Origin: Bizionia argentinensis JUB59
GTDB taxonomy: Bacteria; Bacteroidota; Bacteroidia; Flavobacteriales; Flavobacteriaceae
Assembly (NCBI RefSeq): GCF_000224335.1
Contig: NZ_AFXZ01000002.1
Location: 310,001-374,000 of the forward strand
DNA: 64,000 nucleotides
Direction of reading: 5' to 3'
Position numbers and translations under genes: made by a program
In this document: in pieces, positions 25,804 through 36,223 of the stretch
How the letters are laid out: each line of letters starts with the position of its first letter
How positions within the stretch are numbered: the first letter of the stretch is position 1
The notes under the pieces: model-generated
Seen by the model: the letters and a program-made list of their open reading frames with translations, nothing else
What the model was told of the DNA's origin: nothing
The model's database searches: none

Positions 25804-25847
25804 AAAAACGCAATCTACACCGGTAATTATCGGGAGATTGCGTTTTT
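25804..25847 (-). terminator. Terminator downstream of dnaK
   Basis: A 13-bp perfect stem (25804-25816 with 25835-25847) with an 18-nt loop and flanking A/T runs lies between the dnaK stop and the methyltransferase gene. Confidence 0.75.
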
Positions 25848-25912
25848 AATACTAATATAATATTGCTTTTTAAGGCCTTTCAATTGGGCTCAACATTACA
25901 ATATCAATTTAA

Positions 25913-27817
25913 TTATTTCACTTCTTCGAAGTCAACATCTTCTACATCGCTACCTTCATCTTCAGATTGTCCTGAAGCATCTGGACCAGCTTGACCACCT
26001 TCTGGTTGACCTTCACCTTGTGCTTTGTACATTTCTTCGCTTGCTACTTTCCATGCTTCGTTGATTTTCTCTAAAGCTGGATCAATAACTGCGATATCTT
26101 TTGTTTCGTAAGCAGTCTTCAATTCTTCAAGTGCATCTTCAATTGGCTTTTTCTTATCGTCAGATAATTTCTCACCAAATTCTTTCAGCTGACTTTCCGT
26201 TTGGAAAATCATAGCGTCAGCACTATTCAATTTTTCAGCAGTTTCTTTTGCTTTGGCATCTGCATCTGCATTTGCTTCAGCATCAGCTTTCATTTTCTTA
26301 ATATCTTCTTCTGATAAACCTGAAGATGCTTCAATACGAATATCTTGTGTTTTATTCGTCGCTTTATCCGTTGCAGATACCTTAATGATACCGTTGGCAT
26401 CAATGTCAAACGTTACTTCAATTTGAGGTGTACCACGTTGAGATGGTGGAATACCATCTAAATGGAAACGTCCAATTGTTTTATTATCGGCTGCCATAGC
26501 ACGCTCTCCTTGTAACACATGTATTTCAACAGATGGCTGATTATCGGCCGCTGTAGAGAATACTTGCGATTTTTTAGTCGGAATAGTCGTGTTGGCTTCA
26601 ATAAGTTTCGTCATTACGTTACCCATTGTTTCAATACCTAATGATAATGGTGTAACATCTAATAAAAGTACATCTTTAACATCACCTGTTAAAACACCAC
26701 CTTGAATAGCAGCTCCTAATGACACTACTTCATCAGCATTTACACCTTTACTTGGTTTTTTACCGAAAAATTTCTCAACAGCTTCCTGAACTGCAGGAAT
26801 ACGCGTTGATCCACCTACTAAAATAATTTCATCAATATCACTTTTCGTTAAACCTGCTGCTTTCATAGCAGATGCACAAGGTGCGATTGTACGCTTAACT
26901 AAATCGTCAATTAACTGCTCAAATTTAGAACGTGATAATGTTCGTACCAAGTGTTTTGGTCCACTTGCAGTAGCCGTTACATATGGTAAATTAATTTCTG
27001 TTTGTGCAGTAGATGATAATTCAATCTTCGCTTTTTCAGCAGCTTCTTTTAAACGTTGTAAAGCCATTGGGTCTTTACGTAAATCAATATCTTCTTCAGA
27101 TTTAAATTCGTCAGCTAACCAATCAATGATTTTCTCATCTACATCATCACCACCTAAATGGGTATCACCTTCAGTTGATAATACTTCAAAAACACCATCA
27201 CCTAATTCTAAAATAGATACATCATGAGTTCCACCACCAAAATCGAAAACTACGATTTTTTGGTCAGTTCCTTTCTTATCCATTCCGTATGCTAAAGCAG
27301 CAGCAGTAGGTTCGTTAATAATACGTTCTACTTTTAAACCTGCAATTTCACCAGCTTCTTTAGTTGCTTGACGTTGTGAGTCATTAAAGTAAGCAGGTAC
27401 TGTAATTACAGCACGTGTTACATCTTGACCTAAATAATCTTCAGCAGTTTTCTTCATTTTCTGAAGAATCATAGCTGATAATTCTTGTGGCGTATATAAA
27501 CGACCATCAATATCCACACGTGGTGTGTCATTGTCACCTTTTACTACTTTGTAAGGTACGCGTCCTGCTTCTTTTGAAGATTCAGAAAACTTATTACCCA
27601 TAAAACGCTTAATAGAATAAACCGTTTTTGTTGGATTGGTTACGGCTTGACGTTTTGCTGGATCTCCAACTTTAATTTCTCCGCCTTCAACGAAAGCGAT
27701 TACAGATGGCGTTGTTCTTTTGCCTTCTGCATTTGGTATTACAACTGGCTCATTACCTTCCATTACAGAAACACAAGAGTTGGTTGTACCTAAATCGATT
27801 CCAATAATTTTACTCAT
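25913..27817 (-). CDS. dnaK: Chaperone DnaK (Hsp70)
   Basis: A 634-residue Hsp70 of standard length. Begins [17 protein letters not shown]; the ATPase domain has [14 protein letters not shown] and [13 protein letters not shown]; the linker [10 protein letters not shown] leads into the substrate-binding domain; the acidic C-terminus ends [11 protein letters not shown]. It folds nascent and damaged proteins with DnaJ and GrpE, which are not in this window. Its upstream region holds inverted repeats of TGACA/TGTCA and more than one plausible promoter. Confidence 0.97.
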   Translation of the reverse strand: MSKIIGIDLGTTNSCVSVMEGNEPVVIPNAEGKRTTPSVIAFVEGGEIKVGDPAKRQAVTNPTKTVYSIKRFMGNKFSESSKEAGRVPYKVVKGDNDTPRVDIDGRLYTPQELSAMILQKMKKTAEDYLGQDVTRAVITVPAYFNDSQRQATKEAGEIAGLKVERIINEPTAAALAYGMDKKGTDQKIVVFDFGGGTHDVSILELGDGVFEVLSTEGDTHLGGDDVDEKIIDWLADEFKSEEDIDLRKDPMALQRLKEAAEKAKIELSSTAQTEINLPYVTATASGPKHLVRTLSRSKFEQLIDDLVKRTIAPCASAMKAAGLTKSDIDEIILVGGSTRIPAVQEAVEKFFGKKPSKGVNADEVVSLGAAIQGGVLTGDVKDVLLLDVTPLSLGIETMGNVMTKLIEANTTIPTKKSQVFSTAADNQPSVEIHVLQGERAMAADNKTIGRFHLDGIPPSQRGTPQIEVTFDIDANGIIKVSATDKATNKTQDIRIEASSGLSEEDIKKMKADAEANADADAKAKETAEKLNSADAMIFQTESQLKEFGEKLSDDKKKPIEDALEELKTAYETKDIAVIDPALEKINEAWKVASEEMYKAQGEGQPEGGQAGPDASGQSEDEGSDVEDVDFEEVK

Positions 27818-27889
27818 AATATATATGTTCTTTTAATTTGTATTTTTCCAAGTGACCCTGGAAACGTTATATTCTTTTTGATTTCGAAT

Positions 27890-27937
27890 AGTATAAGACA
27901 AGGATTGTGCCATGACAAAAAATATGACACCTTGTCA
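27890..27937 (-). promoter_or_regulatory. dnaK promoter region with TGACA/TGTCA inverted repeat
   Basis: Reading the minus strand: a 13-bp palindrome TGACA-N3-TGTCA (27937-27925), then TTGTCA (27918-27913), 17 bp, TATACT (27895-27890), which is close to a classical -35/-10 pair. The 17-bp spacer contains TGGCAC-N5-TTGT, a near match to a sigma-54 -24/-12 promoter. Which element is used cannot be decided by eye. No CIRCE element is present. Confidence 0.45.
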
Positions 27938-28016
27938 GAACTCTTTGTTAATTATAAACAAAAACACGACGTTATATGGAATTATCACTACTTTTAAGTT
28001 CTAATAAAAAATGATT

Positions 28017-28529
28017 ATGAAAAATCTTATAGCTGTATTATTTGTATCTGCTTTACTTATAACGTCTTGCGAAGGGCCACAAGGTCCTCCAGGCTCCCCC
28101 GGATTGCAAGGGAATGATGGAATTGATGGGGAAACTATTGTTGCGCCTTCTTTCGAAATAGAGCTCGATTTTACGGCAGCTAATAATTTTGAGTTTTTCG
28201 AACCTTATGGTTTTAACACCCTTTCTTCTGATATAACTTTAGTTTATATTCTTTGGGAAGTAAATAACGGTCAAGATGTTTGGCGTTTATTGCCTCAAAC
28301 AGTGGAATTTAATAACGGTACTTTGGTCTATAATTACGATTTCACTCAAACTGAAGTCAGTATTTTTTTAGATGGAACCATAGATTTTAATACGCTCGAT
28401 ATTTCTTGGACAAATAATCGCGTATTCCGTGTTGTTGTTGTTCCTGCTGATAATGTTGGCAGACAAGACTTCAGCGATATCAATGCTGTGATGGCACATT
28501 ATAATATTACACATTTTGATAAACGGTAG
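28017..28529 (+). CDS. Lipoprotein with short collagen-like segment
   Basis: A 170-residue protein. The signal peptide ends in the lipobox LITSC (Cys about residue 18), followed directly by collagen-like triplets GPQGPPGSPGLQGNDGIDG, and then a beta-rich region without a recognised domain. This is a common flavobacterial exported-lipoprotein architecture; its function is unknown. ATGs at 28011 and 28017 are both possible; the second gives the better signal peptide. It is transcribed alone. Confidence 0.78.
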   Translation: MKNLIAVLFVSALLITSCEGPQGPPGSPGLQGNDGIDGETIVAPSFEIELDFTAANNFEFFEPYGFNTLSSDITLVYILWEVNNGQDVWRLLPQTVEFNNGTLVYNYDFTQTEVSIFLDGTIDFNTLDISWTNNRVFRVVVVPADNVGRQDFSDINAVMAHYNITHFDKR

Positions 28530-28597
28530 ATTAAAAATCTATTAAATTCTGTTTTGAATATCCATGGGTTTCTTTAAGAAACATCATAAACTAACTG

Positions 28598-28605
28598 TAT
28601 CTTTG
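28598..28605 (+). promoter_or_regulatory. Candidate -7 element of the serine dehydratase gene
   Basis: TATCTTTG matches TAnnTTTG exactly, 25 bp before the ATG at 28631. No clear -33 TTG is seen. Confidence 0.4.
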
Positions 28606-28630
28606 CTTTAAAACTAAAAACTATTGCTAC

Positions 28631-30055
28631 ATGGAGTGTATTTCTGTATTTGATATGCTAAAAATTGGTGTTGGTCCTTCCAGTTCTCACACACTAGGAC
28701 CCTGGCGTGCTGCCGAACGTTGGATAGCCGATTTGAAAACTGATAATAAGTTTGAAAAAGTAGAAAGAATTACAGTCGATCTATATGGCTCTTTATCCTT
28801 AACTGGTAAAGGTCATGCTACCGATTTCGCCGTTATGCTAGGCTTAAGTGGTGGCGATCCCGAATATATTCCAGTGGATTCTATTGATGGTATTATTGCA
28901 GAAATAAATAATACTAATAAAATAAGTTTTAATGGCGAACGTACAGTCGATTTTAATCCGAAAACCGATATTATTTTCAATAGAAAGTTTTTACCATACC
29001 ATGCAAACGGTATGCGGTTTACGGCAGAAATTAATGGTAAAAAATCACATGCTTATTACTACTCCATTGGGGGTGGTTTTGTAGTTCAAGAAGAGCGTAA
29101 AAACTCCAAAGCCAAAAAAGAAACATTCTATCGCACATTTCCTTATCCTGTTGAAAATGGCGTGAAATTATTAGAGTTTTGTAAGCAATTAAATTTACCA
29201 GTTTCAAGTGTTGTTTTAGAAAACGAAAAATCTTTACGTAGTGAAGAAGAAATCGATTTCGAATTAAAACGTATCTGGAATACCATGTTAGAGTGTATGT
29301 ACACAGGCTGTCATACCGAAGGTAATTTACCTGGTGGTTTAAATGTGCGCCGTCGTGCTTTCGATATGCATGAGAAATTAAATAATGATGTGCCTTACGA
29401 TTCACCTGAAACATGGTTACAAGGTATTCGCCAAACTGAAGTTAAATTCCGATCTATATTAAAATGGGTTAGCTGCTTTGCATTATCGGTTAATGAAGTT
29501 AATGCGGCATTAGGTCGTGTAGTTACGGCACCTACTAACGGAAGCGCTGGCGTTATTCCTGCTGTTTTAATGTATTATTTGGTAATTGAAAACCATGAAG
29601 CTGACTTTGAACATATTAAAAAATTCTTATTAGTAGCTGGTGAAATTGGTTCTATCTTTAAAAAAGGAGCCACTATTTCTGCCGCTATGGGAGGTTGTCA
29701 AGCTGAAATTGGTGTATCGTCTGCCATGGCAGCTGGTGCATTATGTGAATTATTAGGCGGAACACCGGATCAAGTTTTAATTGCTGCCGAAATTGCTATG
29801 GAGCATCATTTAGGTCTTACCTGCGATCCTATTGGAGGTTTAGTACAAATACCATGTATTGAACGAAATTCTATGGGCGCTATAAAAGCCATTAATGCTG
29901 CTGAATTAGCATTAGATACGGATCCTAAAAACGTAAAAGTACCATTGGATAAAGTGGTTCAAACTATGTGGGAAACCGCTAAGGACATGAATTCCAAATA
30001 TAAAGAAACGAGTGAAGGTGGATTAGCAGTAAGTGTCAATATAACGGATTGTTAA
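28631..30055 (+). CDS. sdaA: L-serine ammonia-lyase (single chain)
   Basis: A 474-residue iron-sulfur serine dehydratase with fused beta and alpha domains. [15 protein letters not shown] lies near residue 12, [10 protein letters not shown] and [18 protein letters not shown] in the alpha domain, and [16 protein letters not shown] near the end supply the cluster cysteines. It converts serine to pyruvate and ammonia. It is monocistronic. Confidence 0.93.
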   Translation: MECISVFDMLKIGVGPSSSHTLGPWRAAERWIADLKTDNKFEKVERITVDLYGSLSLTGKGHATDFAVMLGLSGGDPEYIPVDSIDGIIAEINNTNKISFNGERTVDFNPKTDIIFNRKFLPYHANGMRFTAEINGKKSHAYYYSIGGGFVVQEERKNSKAKKETFYRTFPYPVENGVKLLEFCKQLNLPVSSVVLENEKSLRSEEEIDFELKRIWNTMLECMYTGCHTEGNLPGGLNVRRRAFDMHEKLNNDVPYDSPETWLQGIRQTEVKFRSILKWVSCFALSVNEVNAALGRVVTAPTNGSAGVIPAVLMYYLVIENHEADFEHIKKFLLVAGEIGSIFKKGATISAAMGGCQAEIGVSSAMAAGALCELLGGTPDQVLIAAEIAMEHHLGLTCDPIGGLVQIPCIERNSMGAIKAINAAELALDTDPKNVKVPLDKVVQTMWETAKDMNSKYKETSEGGLAVSVNITDC

Positions 30056-30217
30056 TCGGTTATAAATAAAACAAAACTAATTTCATTCTGTATTTATATT
30101 ATTAATTGGAATGATTCCGAATTTGCTTTTTGAACCAATAAATGGATTGAAATAATTATAAATTTAATCATATCAATTCTAAATTTATTAATTTTACACG
30201 CATTTTAAACAAAACAT

Positions 30218-31036
30218 ATGTCAGTCGCAAAAAAACAGTACAAACGAATTACAGTTAAAACATTAGTGGATATGAAAGCCAAAGGCGAAAAAATATCCAT
30301 GTTAACTGCCTATGATTATACCATGGCAAAAATTGTTGATGGCGCTGGGATAGATGTTATTCTTGTTGGTGATTCTGCAAGTAATGTAATGGCTGGTCAT
30401 GAAACGACCTTACCTATTACTCTAGATCATATGATTTATCATGCATCTTCTGTAGTTCGTGCAGTTGAGCGCGCTTTGGTTGTTGTAGATTTGCCTTTTG
30501 GAAGTTACCAAAGTGACCCTAAAGAAGCCTTACGCTCTGCTATTCGTATTATGAAAGAAAGTGGCGGACATGCCGTTAAATTAGAAGGAGGAAAGGAAGT
30601 TAAGGACTCTATCAAGCGTATTTTAAATGCTGGAATTCCTGTTATGGGCCATTTAGGATTAACGCCACAATCTATTTATAAATTTGGAACATATACAGTT
30701 CGCGCCAAAGAAGATGAAGAAGCTGAGAAACTAAAAGAAGATGCTTTAATGCTTGAAAGAGCTGGTTGTTTTTCTATTGTTTTAGAAAAAATCCCTGCGA
30801 AATTAGCACAAGAAGTTGCCGAAAGTGTCAGTATTCCTGTCATAGGAATTGGCGCAGGAAAAGGTGTGGATGGTCAAGTTTTAGTTTTACATGATATGAT
30901 TGGTATGACCCACGAATTCAACCCACGTTTTTTACGTCGTTATATGAATTTGTATGAAGATATGACCAATGCTATTTCACAATATGCGAAAGATGTTAAG
31001 TCGGTTGACTTTCCAAATGACGATGAGCAGTATTAG
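30218..31036 (+). CDS. panB: 3-Methyl-2-oxobutanoate hydroxymethyltransferase (PanB)
   Basis: A 272-residue TIM-barrel enzyme of normal length. Motifs: [38 protein letters not shown] and [20 protein letters not shown]. It makes ketopantoate in coenzyme A synthesis. It is followed by a 200-bp repeat-like spacer and then an RluA-type gene. Confidence 0.95.
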   Translation: MSVAKKQYKRITVKTLVDMKAKGEKISMLTAYDYTMAKIVDGAGIDVILVGDSASNVMAGHETTLPITLDHMIYHASSVVRAVERALVVVDLPFGSYQSDPKEALRSAIRIMKESGGHAVKLEGGKEVKDSIKRILNAGIPVMGHLGLTPQSIYKFGTYTVRAKEDEEAEKLKEDALMLERAGCFSIVLEKIPAKLAQEVAESVSIPVIGIGAGKGVDGQVLVLHDMIGMTHEFNPRFLRRYMNLYEDMTNAISQYAKDVKSVDFPNDDEQY

Positions 31037-31239
31037 TGTTCAGTTTGTAGTTGCTTTAGACAGTGTTCAATAATCAATCGCGGTTTACAGTAGGTAATTT
31101 AGATTTTTTTATCGCAAGGACCTAAAGAACTAAAGTTTAAAAGTTCGTGAGCAATTCTCCGCGAATCTCTGTGGTATTCTTTGTGAATTTCCGCGCTATA
31201 ACATCCGTGAAATCCGTGTCAAGTAAAATTTAATAATTC
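31037..31239. repeat. Intergenic spacer with degenerate CTCCGCG/CTCTGTG repeat
   Basis: Contains CTCCGCGAATCTCTGTGG and TTTGTGAATTTCCGCG at about 31157-31196, similar to segments at 37559-37616. No coding potential is seen. Confidence 0.45.
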
Positions 31240-31941
31240 GTGTCGAAAACCCTATCCAACAAATCAAATCTCCAAGTTCTCTACGAAGACAATCACTTAA
31301 TAATTGTCAATAAACGTGCTGGTGATATTGTTCAAGGCGATAAAACGGGTGACACTCCGTTAAGCGACGTTGTGAAAGACTATATAAAAGATAAATACAA
31401 CAAACCAGGAAACGTATATTTGGGGGTGGTTCATCGTTTGGATAGACCCACAACTGGTGTCGTTATGTTTGCAAAAACCAGTAAAGCATTACCGCGACTT
31501 AACAAATTATTTGTAGACAGAAAAGCCGATAAAACCTATTGGGCTTTGGTTAAAAATGTACCGGAAAAACAAGCCGATACGTTAACGCATTGGTTACGAA
31601 AGAATCCTAAGAATAATAAATCGACAGCCTTTCCTAATAAATCTCCAGATAGTAAAAAGGCTATCTTACACTATCAAGTTTTAAAACAATTAGATAATTA
31701 CGTTTTAGTTGAAGTATCTTTAGAAACCGGTAGACATCATCAAATTCGAGTACAATTGGCAAGTATTGGAAGTCCAATAAAAGGCGACTTAAAGTACGGC
31801 TTTAACCGAAGCAATCCCGATGGTAGTATTAGTTTGCACGCCAGATATTTAAAGTTTACACATCCCGTTTCTAACCATGTTATTGATGTTACCGCAGCAT
31901 TACCAAAAGATCCTGTTTGGGATGCCTGTTTAGAAAGTTAA
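31240..31941 (+). CDS. RluA-family RNA pseudouridine synthase
   Basis: A 233-residue synthase starting with GTG; no in-frame ATG lies upstream. The catalytic motif VHRLDRPTTGVVMFAKT contains the essential aspartate, and ETGRHHQIRVQLA follows. No S4 domain is present, so it resembles the short RluC/D-type or YqcB-type enzymes. It isomerises uridines in rRNA or tRNA; the target is not known. Its 3' end overlaps the convergent histidine kinase gene by 12 bp. Confidence 0.88.
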   Translation: MSKTLSNKSNLQVLYEDNHLIIVNKRAGDIVQGDKTGDTPLSDVVKDYIKDKYNKPGNVYLGVVHRLDRPTTGVVMFAKTSKALPRLNKLFVDRKADKTYWALVKNVPEKQADTLTHWLRKNPKNNKSTAFPNKSPDSKKAILHYQVLKQLDNYVLVEVSLETGRHHQIRVQLASIGSPIKGDLKYGFNRSNPDGSISLHARYLKFTHPVSNHVIDVTAALPKDPVWDACLES

Positions 31942-32769
31942 CATCGTTTCTTCACGATATGGATACTGTAATTCTAATTTGGTTCCTTGTTTTATGGCTG
32001 AATGTAATTTTAAATCAGCATGAATTAAATCTGCTCGACTTTTCATATTAATTAAACCTGAACCTTTTTCTGCGGAAGCGATATCAAAGCCTTTCCCATC
32101 ATCTAAAATTTTAATCAATAAGCTTTCTTTTTGATATTCTAATCTCACAAATAAACTAGCGGCAGACGCATATTTAACGGTATTCGAAATAAACTCTTGA
32201 ATAATACGGAATAAGATAATGCTGTCTTTTGAATTACTAAACAACGTTTCATCACCAATAATTTCTAGATTAGCCGACAATAATTTTAATTTGTTTAACC
32301 GAGAGATTTCATTTTCAACTGATTTCTGAAAACCCTTATTAATAATCACATCACTATTTAAGGATTTAGAAAGCGCACGCACTTCACTTAAACTTTCTTT
32401 AACGACATTCTTCGTTTCTGTGAATTGCTCCCTAATACCTTCCTGAACTTGGGTATTCATAATACTCATTTGCATATTGGCAACAGATAATAACTGACCG
32501 ATATTATCATGTAACTCCTGACCAATATTTTTTAGTGTTTGTTCTTGAATTTCAATTTGGGTACTGGTTAATTCTTCTTGAAACGCTTGTTCGCGTTCAA
32601 TTTTATCTAATAATAATTTATTTTTACGTTTATTAAAAAATATAAAAATCAAAATAATAAGCGTACAAATAATAAGTAGAACACCTATCATGTAGACTAA
32701 CAAATAGCGTTCAGCGGCTGTTGAGACAGATATTTCTTGAAACACTTTAAGAGGTAAATTATTAATCAT
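31930..32769 (-). CDS. Sensor histidine kinase (HisKA_3 type)
   Basis: A 279-residue membrane kinase. One helix (about residues 24-45) is followed by a coiled coil (48-80), the HisKA_3 phospho-acceptor ELHDNIGQLLSVA with His87, and the ATPase domain with ILDDGKGFD and GSGLINMKSRADL. No periplasmic sensor domain is present, so it may sense through the membrane protein encoded just upstream, which overlaps it by 8 bp. No response regulator is adjacent, so its LuxR-type partner must lie elsewhere. Confidence 0.88.
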   Translation of the reverse strand: MINNLPLKVFQEISVSTAAERYLLVYMIGVLLIICTLIILIFIFFNKRKNKLLLDKIEREQAFQEELTSTQIEIQEQTLKNIGQELHDNIGQLLSVANMQMSIMNTQVQEGIREQFTETKNVVKESLSEVRALSKSLNSDVIINKGFQKSVENEISRLNKLKLLSANLEIIGDETLFSNSKDSIILFRIIQEFISNTVKYASAASLFVRLEYQKESLLIKILDDGKGFDIASAEKGSGLINMKSRADLIHADLKLHSAIKQGTKLELQYPYREETMLTF

Positions 32770-33466
32770 ACTTTGGTTGGCAAAAAATTAAGGCTAAAGT
32801 AAAACTTAAGTACATAAATACATTAGCAAACAGAAAAATTTGATATTTTAAAAACACAAAATTCCAATCCGCAGTTGAAAAATAGATCTCATAAAAAACC
32901 AATGGCGTGGTAATTAACCACCAAATTAATACGGTAACACTTATATAAAAGTTGATGGATTTGTAGAAATTTAGAATGGTATCACTATTTAAAATTTCAT
33001 AAAGATATAAACTGGTAGCGATAACAACCACTATAGTTGACATAATGTGTATAATAGGGATAGTTCCCAAATATAAATTTTCAAAATAAATAATTAAAAA
33101 AAGTATAGATAATATGATAAATAACCATTTTATAAAATTTAAAAAATTTTTCAATAGAATTTTATGAATTATTTTCTGAAAATAGAAAACGTAAAATATA
33201 GTACTGCCAATAAACCAAAATATAGTAGCATACCAATAATTCTTTTCAAAGATGGTATTCTCAATACTATCAAAAATTTCCAAATAATGAAAAAATCTTG
33301 GATACCTTGATGTTAAATCTGAAAGTGAGCTATAAACAAGAAACCATATAAAATAAATAACAGCAGTTGATTTATACTTTTTATAAAAGAATAAGCCAGT
33401 AACTGCCGCTAAAAATTCAACTGTATGCGTAATTAAAAAATAATTTTGGCTTAAAAACTCCTTCAT
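32762..33466 (-). CDS. Seven-helix membrane protein, unrecognised
   Basis: A 234-residue protein with seven predicted hydrophobic helices and little else (an N-out bundle reminiscent of 7TM sensor domains). It is translationally coupled to the downstream histidine kinase (overlap TATGATTAA) and so probably forms its sensory partner. I do not recognise the family. Confidence 0.72.
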   Translation of the reverse strand: MKEFLSQNYFLITHTVEFLAAVTGLFFYKKYKSTAVIYFIWFLVYSSLSDLTSRYPRFFHYLEIFDSIENTIFEKNYWYATIFWFIGSTIFYVFYFQKIIHKILLKNFLNFIKWLFIILSILFLIIYFENLYLGTIPIIHIMSTIVVVIATSLYLYEILNSDTILNFYKSINFYISVTVLIWWLITTPLVFYEIYFSTADWNFVFLKYQIFLFANVFMYLSFTLALIFCQPKYD

Positions 33467-33475
33467 TTTTAGAGA

Positions 33476-33966
33476 TTATTGTTGGTAATTGGCACTTGGT
33501 GGATCACCATCACTACCCATATACAATCCATCACCACAAGGAATGCCACCGCCTTCTTCACGTAAGAAAGGAATCATACATATTTCTATTTCCGGTTGGT
33601 ACTAAAAATACCGTAGCTTGACCTGCCTTACCATTTGTTTCATTTTCACCATAAGGCAATATAAATACGGACACCATCCATATCATAACCCAAATCTTGA
33701 GCTTGATTTTCAGTATAATCCAGATATGCTCTTATATCTTGTAGCGAAAATTTTACCGAACGATTGTCCGGTTTTCCGATAGCAGCCTCAATGGCGTTTG
33801 CATGTATAGCCGACCAATTATTATTTAATTCTTGGGCTCGCTCTGGCGAAATAATACCATAAGATGCTTTAAATTTCCTGGGTGACAAGGCATCATCATT
33901 ATTAGTAACTTTAACGTCATCATTAGAACAACTAAAGTTAATAAACAACATACATAAGAATTTCAA
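33476..33966 (-). pseudogene. Frameshifted lipoprotein gene, paralogue of the 34004-34540 gene
   Basis: The intact frame covers 106 codons (33646-33966) starting MKFLCMLFINFSCSN with a lipobox-like FSC. It aligns with the 178-residue neighbour through KPDNRSVKFSLQDIRAYL and LGYDMDGVRIYI, then stops early. The missing C-terminus continues in two other frames: PYGENETNGKAGQATVFLVP, then after a second shift near 33577-33582 IPFLREEGGGIPCGDG and GDPPSANYQQ to a stop at 33476. Two shifts relative to the neighbour suggest a decayed gene; sequencing error is the alternative. It lies 9 bp before the membrane protein gene, inside the kinase operon. Confidence 0.75.
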
Positions 33967-34003
33967 ATTAAAATAATTTATTTAAGGGTTAACAATTACG
34001 AGG

Positions 34004-34540
34004 TTATTGTGGATAGCTGGCAGAAGGTGGGTCTCCTAATCCTCCCACATTCAAGCCATCTCCTCCAGGAATGTCTTCGCCTCCATTCTGAAAATTAAAT
34101 GGTATACTAGATCCTTTAGACAACGCTTTCATGCCTGTAGGTATAAAAAACATAGTTGTATAGCCACCACCTTTCTCCTTTGTATCTGGATACGCACCTA
34201 AATATACTCGAATTCCATCCATTTTATAGCCTAGTTCTTGTGTTTGAGTTTCAGCATGTTTTAAATAATTCCGCACATCCTCCAAGGACCACCAAGCCGA
34301 ACGGTTATCTGGACGCTTAACAATGGAATCACTGATGAGTTTGTGTCTATCGTTAAAAGCATTATCTAATTTTTTAGCTTGTTCAGATGTAATGATGCCC
34401 TTAGGTTTCATACTCACTTTACTAAATAATGCTGGATCTGTACTACTGACGTTTTTACTAATTTCAGAATTAAAAACAAAATAATACGTGACTAAAGCAC
34501 CAATGATGATGCCTACAATAAATAAGGATAAATTTTTCAT
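34004..34540 (-). CDS. Membrane-anchored protein of unknown function
   Basis: A 178-residue protein with one N-terminal helix (about residues 5-22) and an extracytoplasmic domain. Conserved-looking segments are RPDNRSAWWSLEDVRNYL and LGYKMDGIRVYLGAYP, with a Gly-rich C-terminus GGEDIPGGDGLNVGGLGD. I recognise the type as a recurrent flavobacterial hypothetical protein but cannot name a function. It is the first gene of the module paralogue-7TM-kinase and is a candidate signal-receiving or target protein. Confidence 0.72.
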   Translation of the reverse strand: MKNLSLFIVGIIIGALVTYYFVFNSEISKNVSSTDPALFSKVSMKPKGIITSEQAKKLDNAFNDRHKLISDSIVKRPDNRSAWWSLEDVRNYLKHAETQTQELGYKMDGIRVYLGAYPDTKEKGGGYTTMFFIPTGMKALSKGSSIPFNFQNGGEDIPGGDGLNVGGLGDPPSASYPQ

Positions 34541-34684
34541 GGTTGATTAGTTAGCTAATTTAAAAGTTAAATTTATAAAAAAGAATGTGAATAGACCTGT
34601 TTTAGACTTTAAATGTAAAATCAGTAAGTTTTCAATTCTCATAATATCTAATATTTACCATTTAACTTGTCAGAAAGACTTTAC

Positions 34685-36223
34685 CTAACCTAACCAGCCA
34701 TCACGATCTAAACTGCGGTACTGAATAGCTTCACTAATATGCGACCCATTTATGTGTGGACTTGCTTCTAAATCGGCAATGGTTCGGGATACTTTTAAAA
34801 TCCTGTCGTAAGCACGAGCAGATAAATTTAAACGTTCCATTGCGGTTTTTAAAAGTTCTTTGGATGTATCATCTAATCGGCAATGTTTTCTAATTTGCTT
34901 AACATTCATTTGCGCATTATAATGTACGCTTTCGGATTCTACAAAACGATCGGTTTGCCTCTCTCTAGCTTCTGTAACACGTTTTCTAATATCTATGGAA
35001 CCTTCTCCTTTGCGTTCATCAGATAGTTTTTCAAAAGGTACTGGCGTCACTTCAATATGGATATCAATTCGATCCAATAGAGGTCCAGAAACTTTGCTCA
35101 AGTAGCGTTGCATTTCTGCTGGGGATGACGTTACCGGCGCACTAGGATCGTTAAAATAACCGCTTGGACTCGGATTCATACTGGCTACTAACATAAACGA
35201 ACATGGATAAGTAACCGTAAACTTGGCTCTAGAAATTGTCACTTCCCGATCCTCCAAAGGTTGGCGCATGACTTCTAAAACATCGCGCTTAAATTCTGGT
35301 AGTTCATCTAAAAATAAAACACCGTTATGGGACATGGAAATTTCGCCCGGTTGTGGGTAGCTTCCGCCACCAACTAAAGCGACATTTGAAATTGTGTGGT
35401 GAGGACTTCTAAAAGGCCGTTGAGCCATTAAACCTGTATTTTCTTTTACGCGACCAACTACAGAATGAATTTTAGTAGTTTCCAAGGCTTCTTGCAAGGT
35501 CATAGGTGGTAAAATACTAGGTAAACGTTTGGCAAGCATCGTTTTTCCAGCACCTGGTGGACCAATTAATATAATGTTATGACCTCCAGCTGCCGCAATT
35601 TCCATACAACGTTTTATACCTTCTTGACCTTTAACATCAGCAAAATCGAATTCAGGAAAATTAAGACTTTTATTAAATTCTTCCTTCACATCAATAATAG
35701 TTTGCTCTAAAGCTTCGCCTTTATCAAAATAATTAATGACTTGCGTAATATTATCCACACCATATACATTAAAACCAGAAACGATAGCAGCTTCTTTTGC
35801 ATTTTGGCTTGGCAAAATAAAGCCTTTAAAACCTTCTTCGTGTGCTTTAATAGCAATGGGCAACGCGCCTTTTATGGGCTGCAAGGTTCCATCTAAAGAC
35901 AATTCGCCCATAATAACATAATTCTCTAGATCATCGGCTTTTATTTGATTAGTGGCTGTCAGAATCCCCATGGCTAGCGTTAAATCGTATGCACTTCCCT
36001 CCTTGCGTAAATCGGCTGGAGACATATTAATTATAATTTTCTTTCCTGGAATTTTAAAACCGTTATTTTGAAGTGCAGCAGCTATTCTAAAATTGCTTTC
36101 TTTAATAGCATTATCTGGCAAACCTACTAAATGATAGCCTACGCCTTTATCCACGTTTACTTCTACTGTAATTGTTGTAGCTTCAACGCCAAAAACGGCA
36201 CTTCCAAAGACTTTTTTTAGCAT
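34685..36223 (-). CDS. YifB-family Mg-chelatase-like AAA ATPase (ComM type)
   Basis: A 512-residue protein: N-terminal Lon-like S5 domain (about residues 1-180), AAA domain with Walker A GPPGAGKTMLAKRLP near 218, RPFRSPHHTISNVALVGGG, Walker B GVLFLDELPEF, and the C-terminal chelatase domain with SARAYDRILKVSRTIADLE. ComM homologues act as helicases in natural transformation. It is divergent from the flavoprotein gene at 36381. Confidence 0.92.
   Translation of the reverse strand: MLKKVFGSAVFGVEATTITVEVNVDKGVGYHLVGLPDNAIKESNFRIAAALQNNGFKIPGKKIIINMSPADLRKEGSAYDLTLAMGILTATNQIKADDLENYVIMGELSLDGTLQPIKGALPIAIKAHEEGFKGFILPSQNAKEAAIVSGFNVYGVDNITQVINYFDKGEALEQTIIDVKEEFNKSLNFPEFDFADVKGQEGIKRCMEIAAAGGHNIILIGPPGAGKTMLAKRLPSILPPMTLQEALETTKIHSVVGRVKENTGLMAQRPFRSPHHTISNVALVGGGSYPQPGEISMSHNGVLFLDELPEFKRDVLEVMRQPLEDREVTISRAKFTVTYPCSFMLVASMNPSPSGYFNDPSAPVTSSPAEMQRYLSKVSGPLLDRIDIHIEVTPVPFEKLSDERKGEGSIDIRKRVTEARERQTDRFVESESVHYNAQMNVKQIRKHCRLDDTSKELLKTAMERLNLSARAYDRILKVSRTIADLEASPHINGSHISEAIQYRSLDRDGWLG

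Noticed and set aside
27818-28010. CIRCE/HrcA element upstream of dnaK
   Set aside because: No TTAGCACTC-N9-GAGTGCTAA sequence was found; the inverted repeat present is TGACA/TGTCA.
29031-29414. A 127-codon minus-strand ORF
   Set aside because: Antisense to the serine dehydratase gene; composition is that of a shadow frame.
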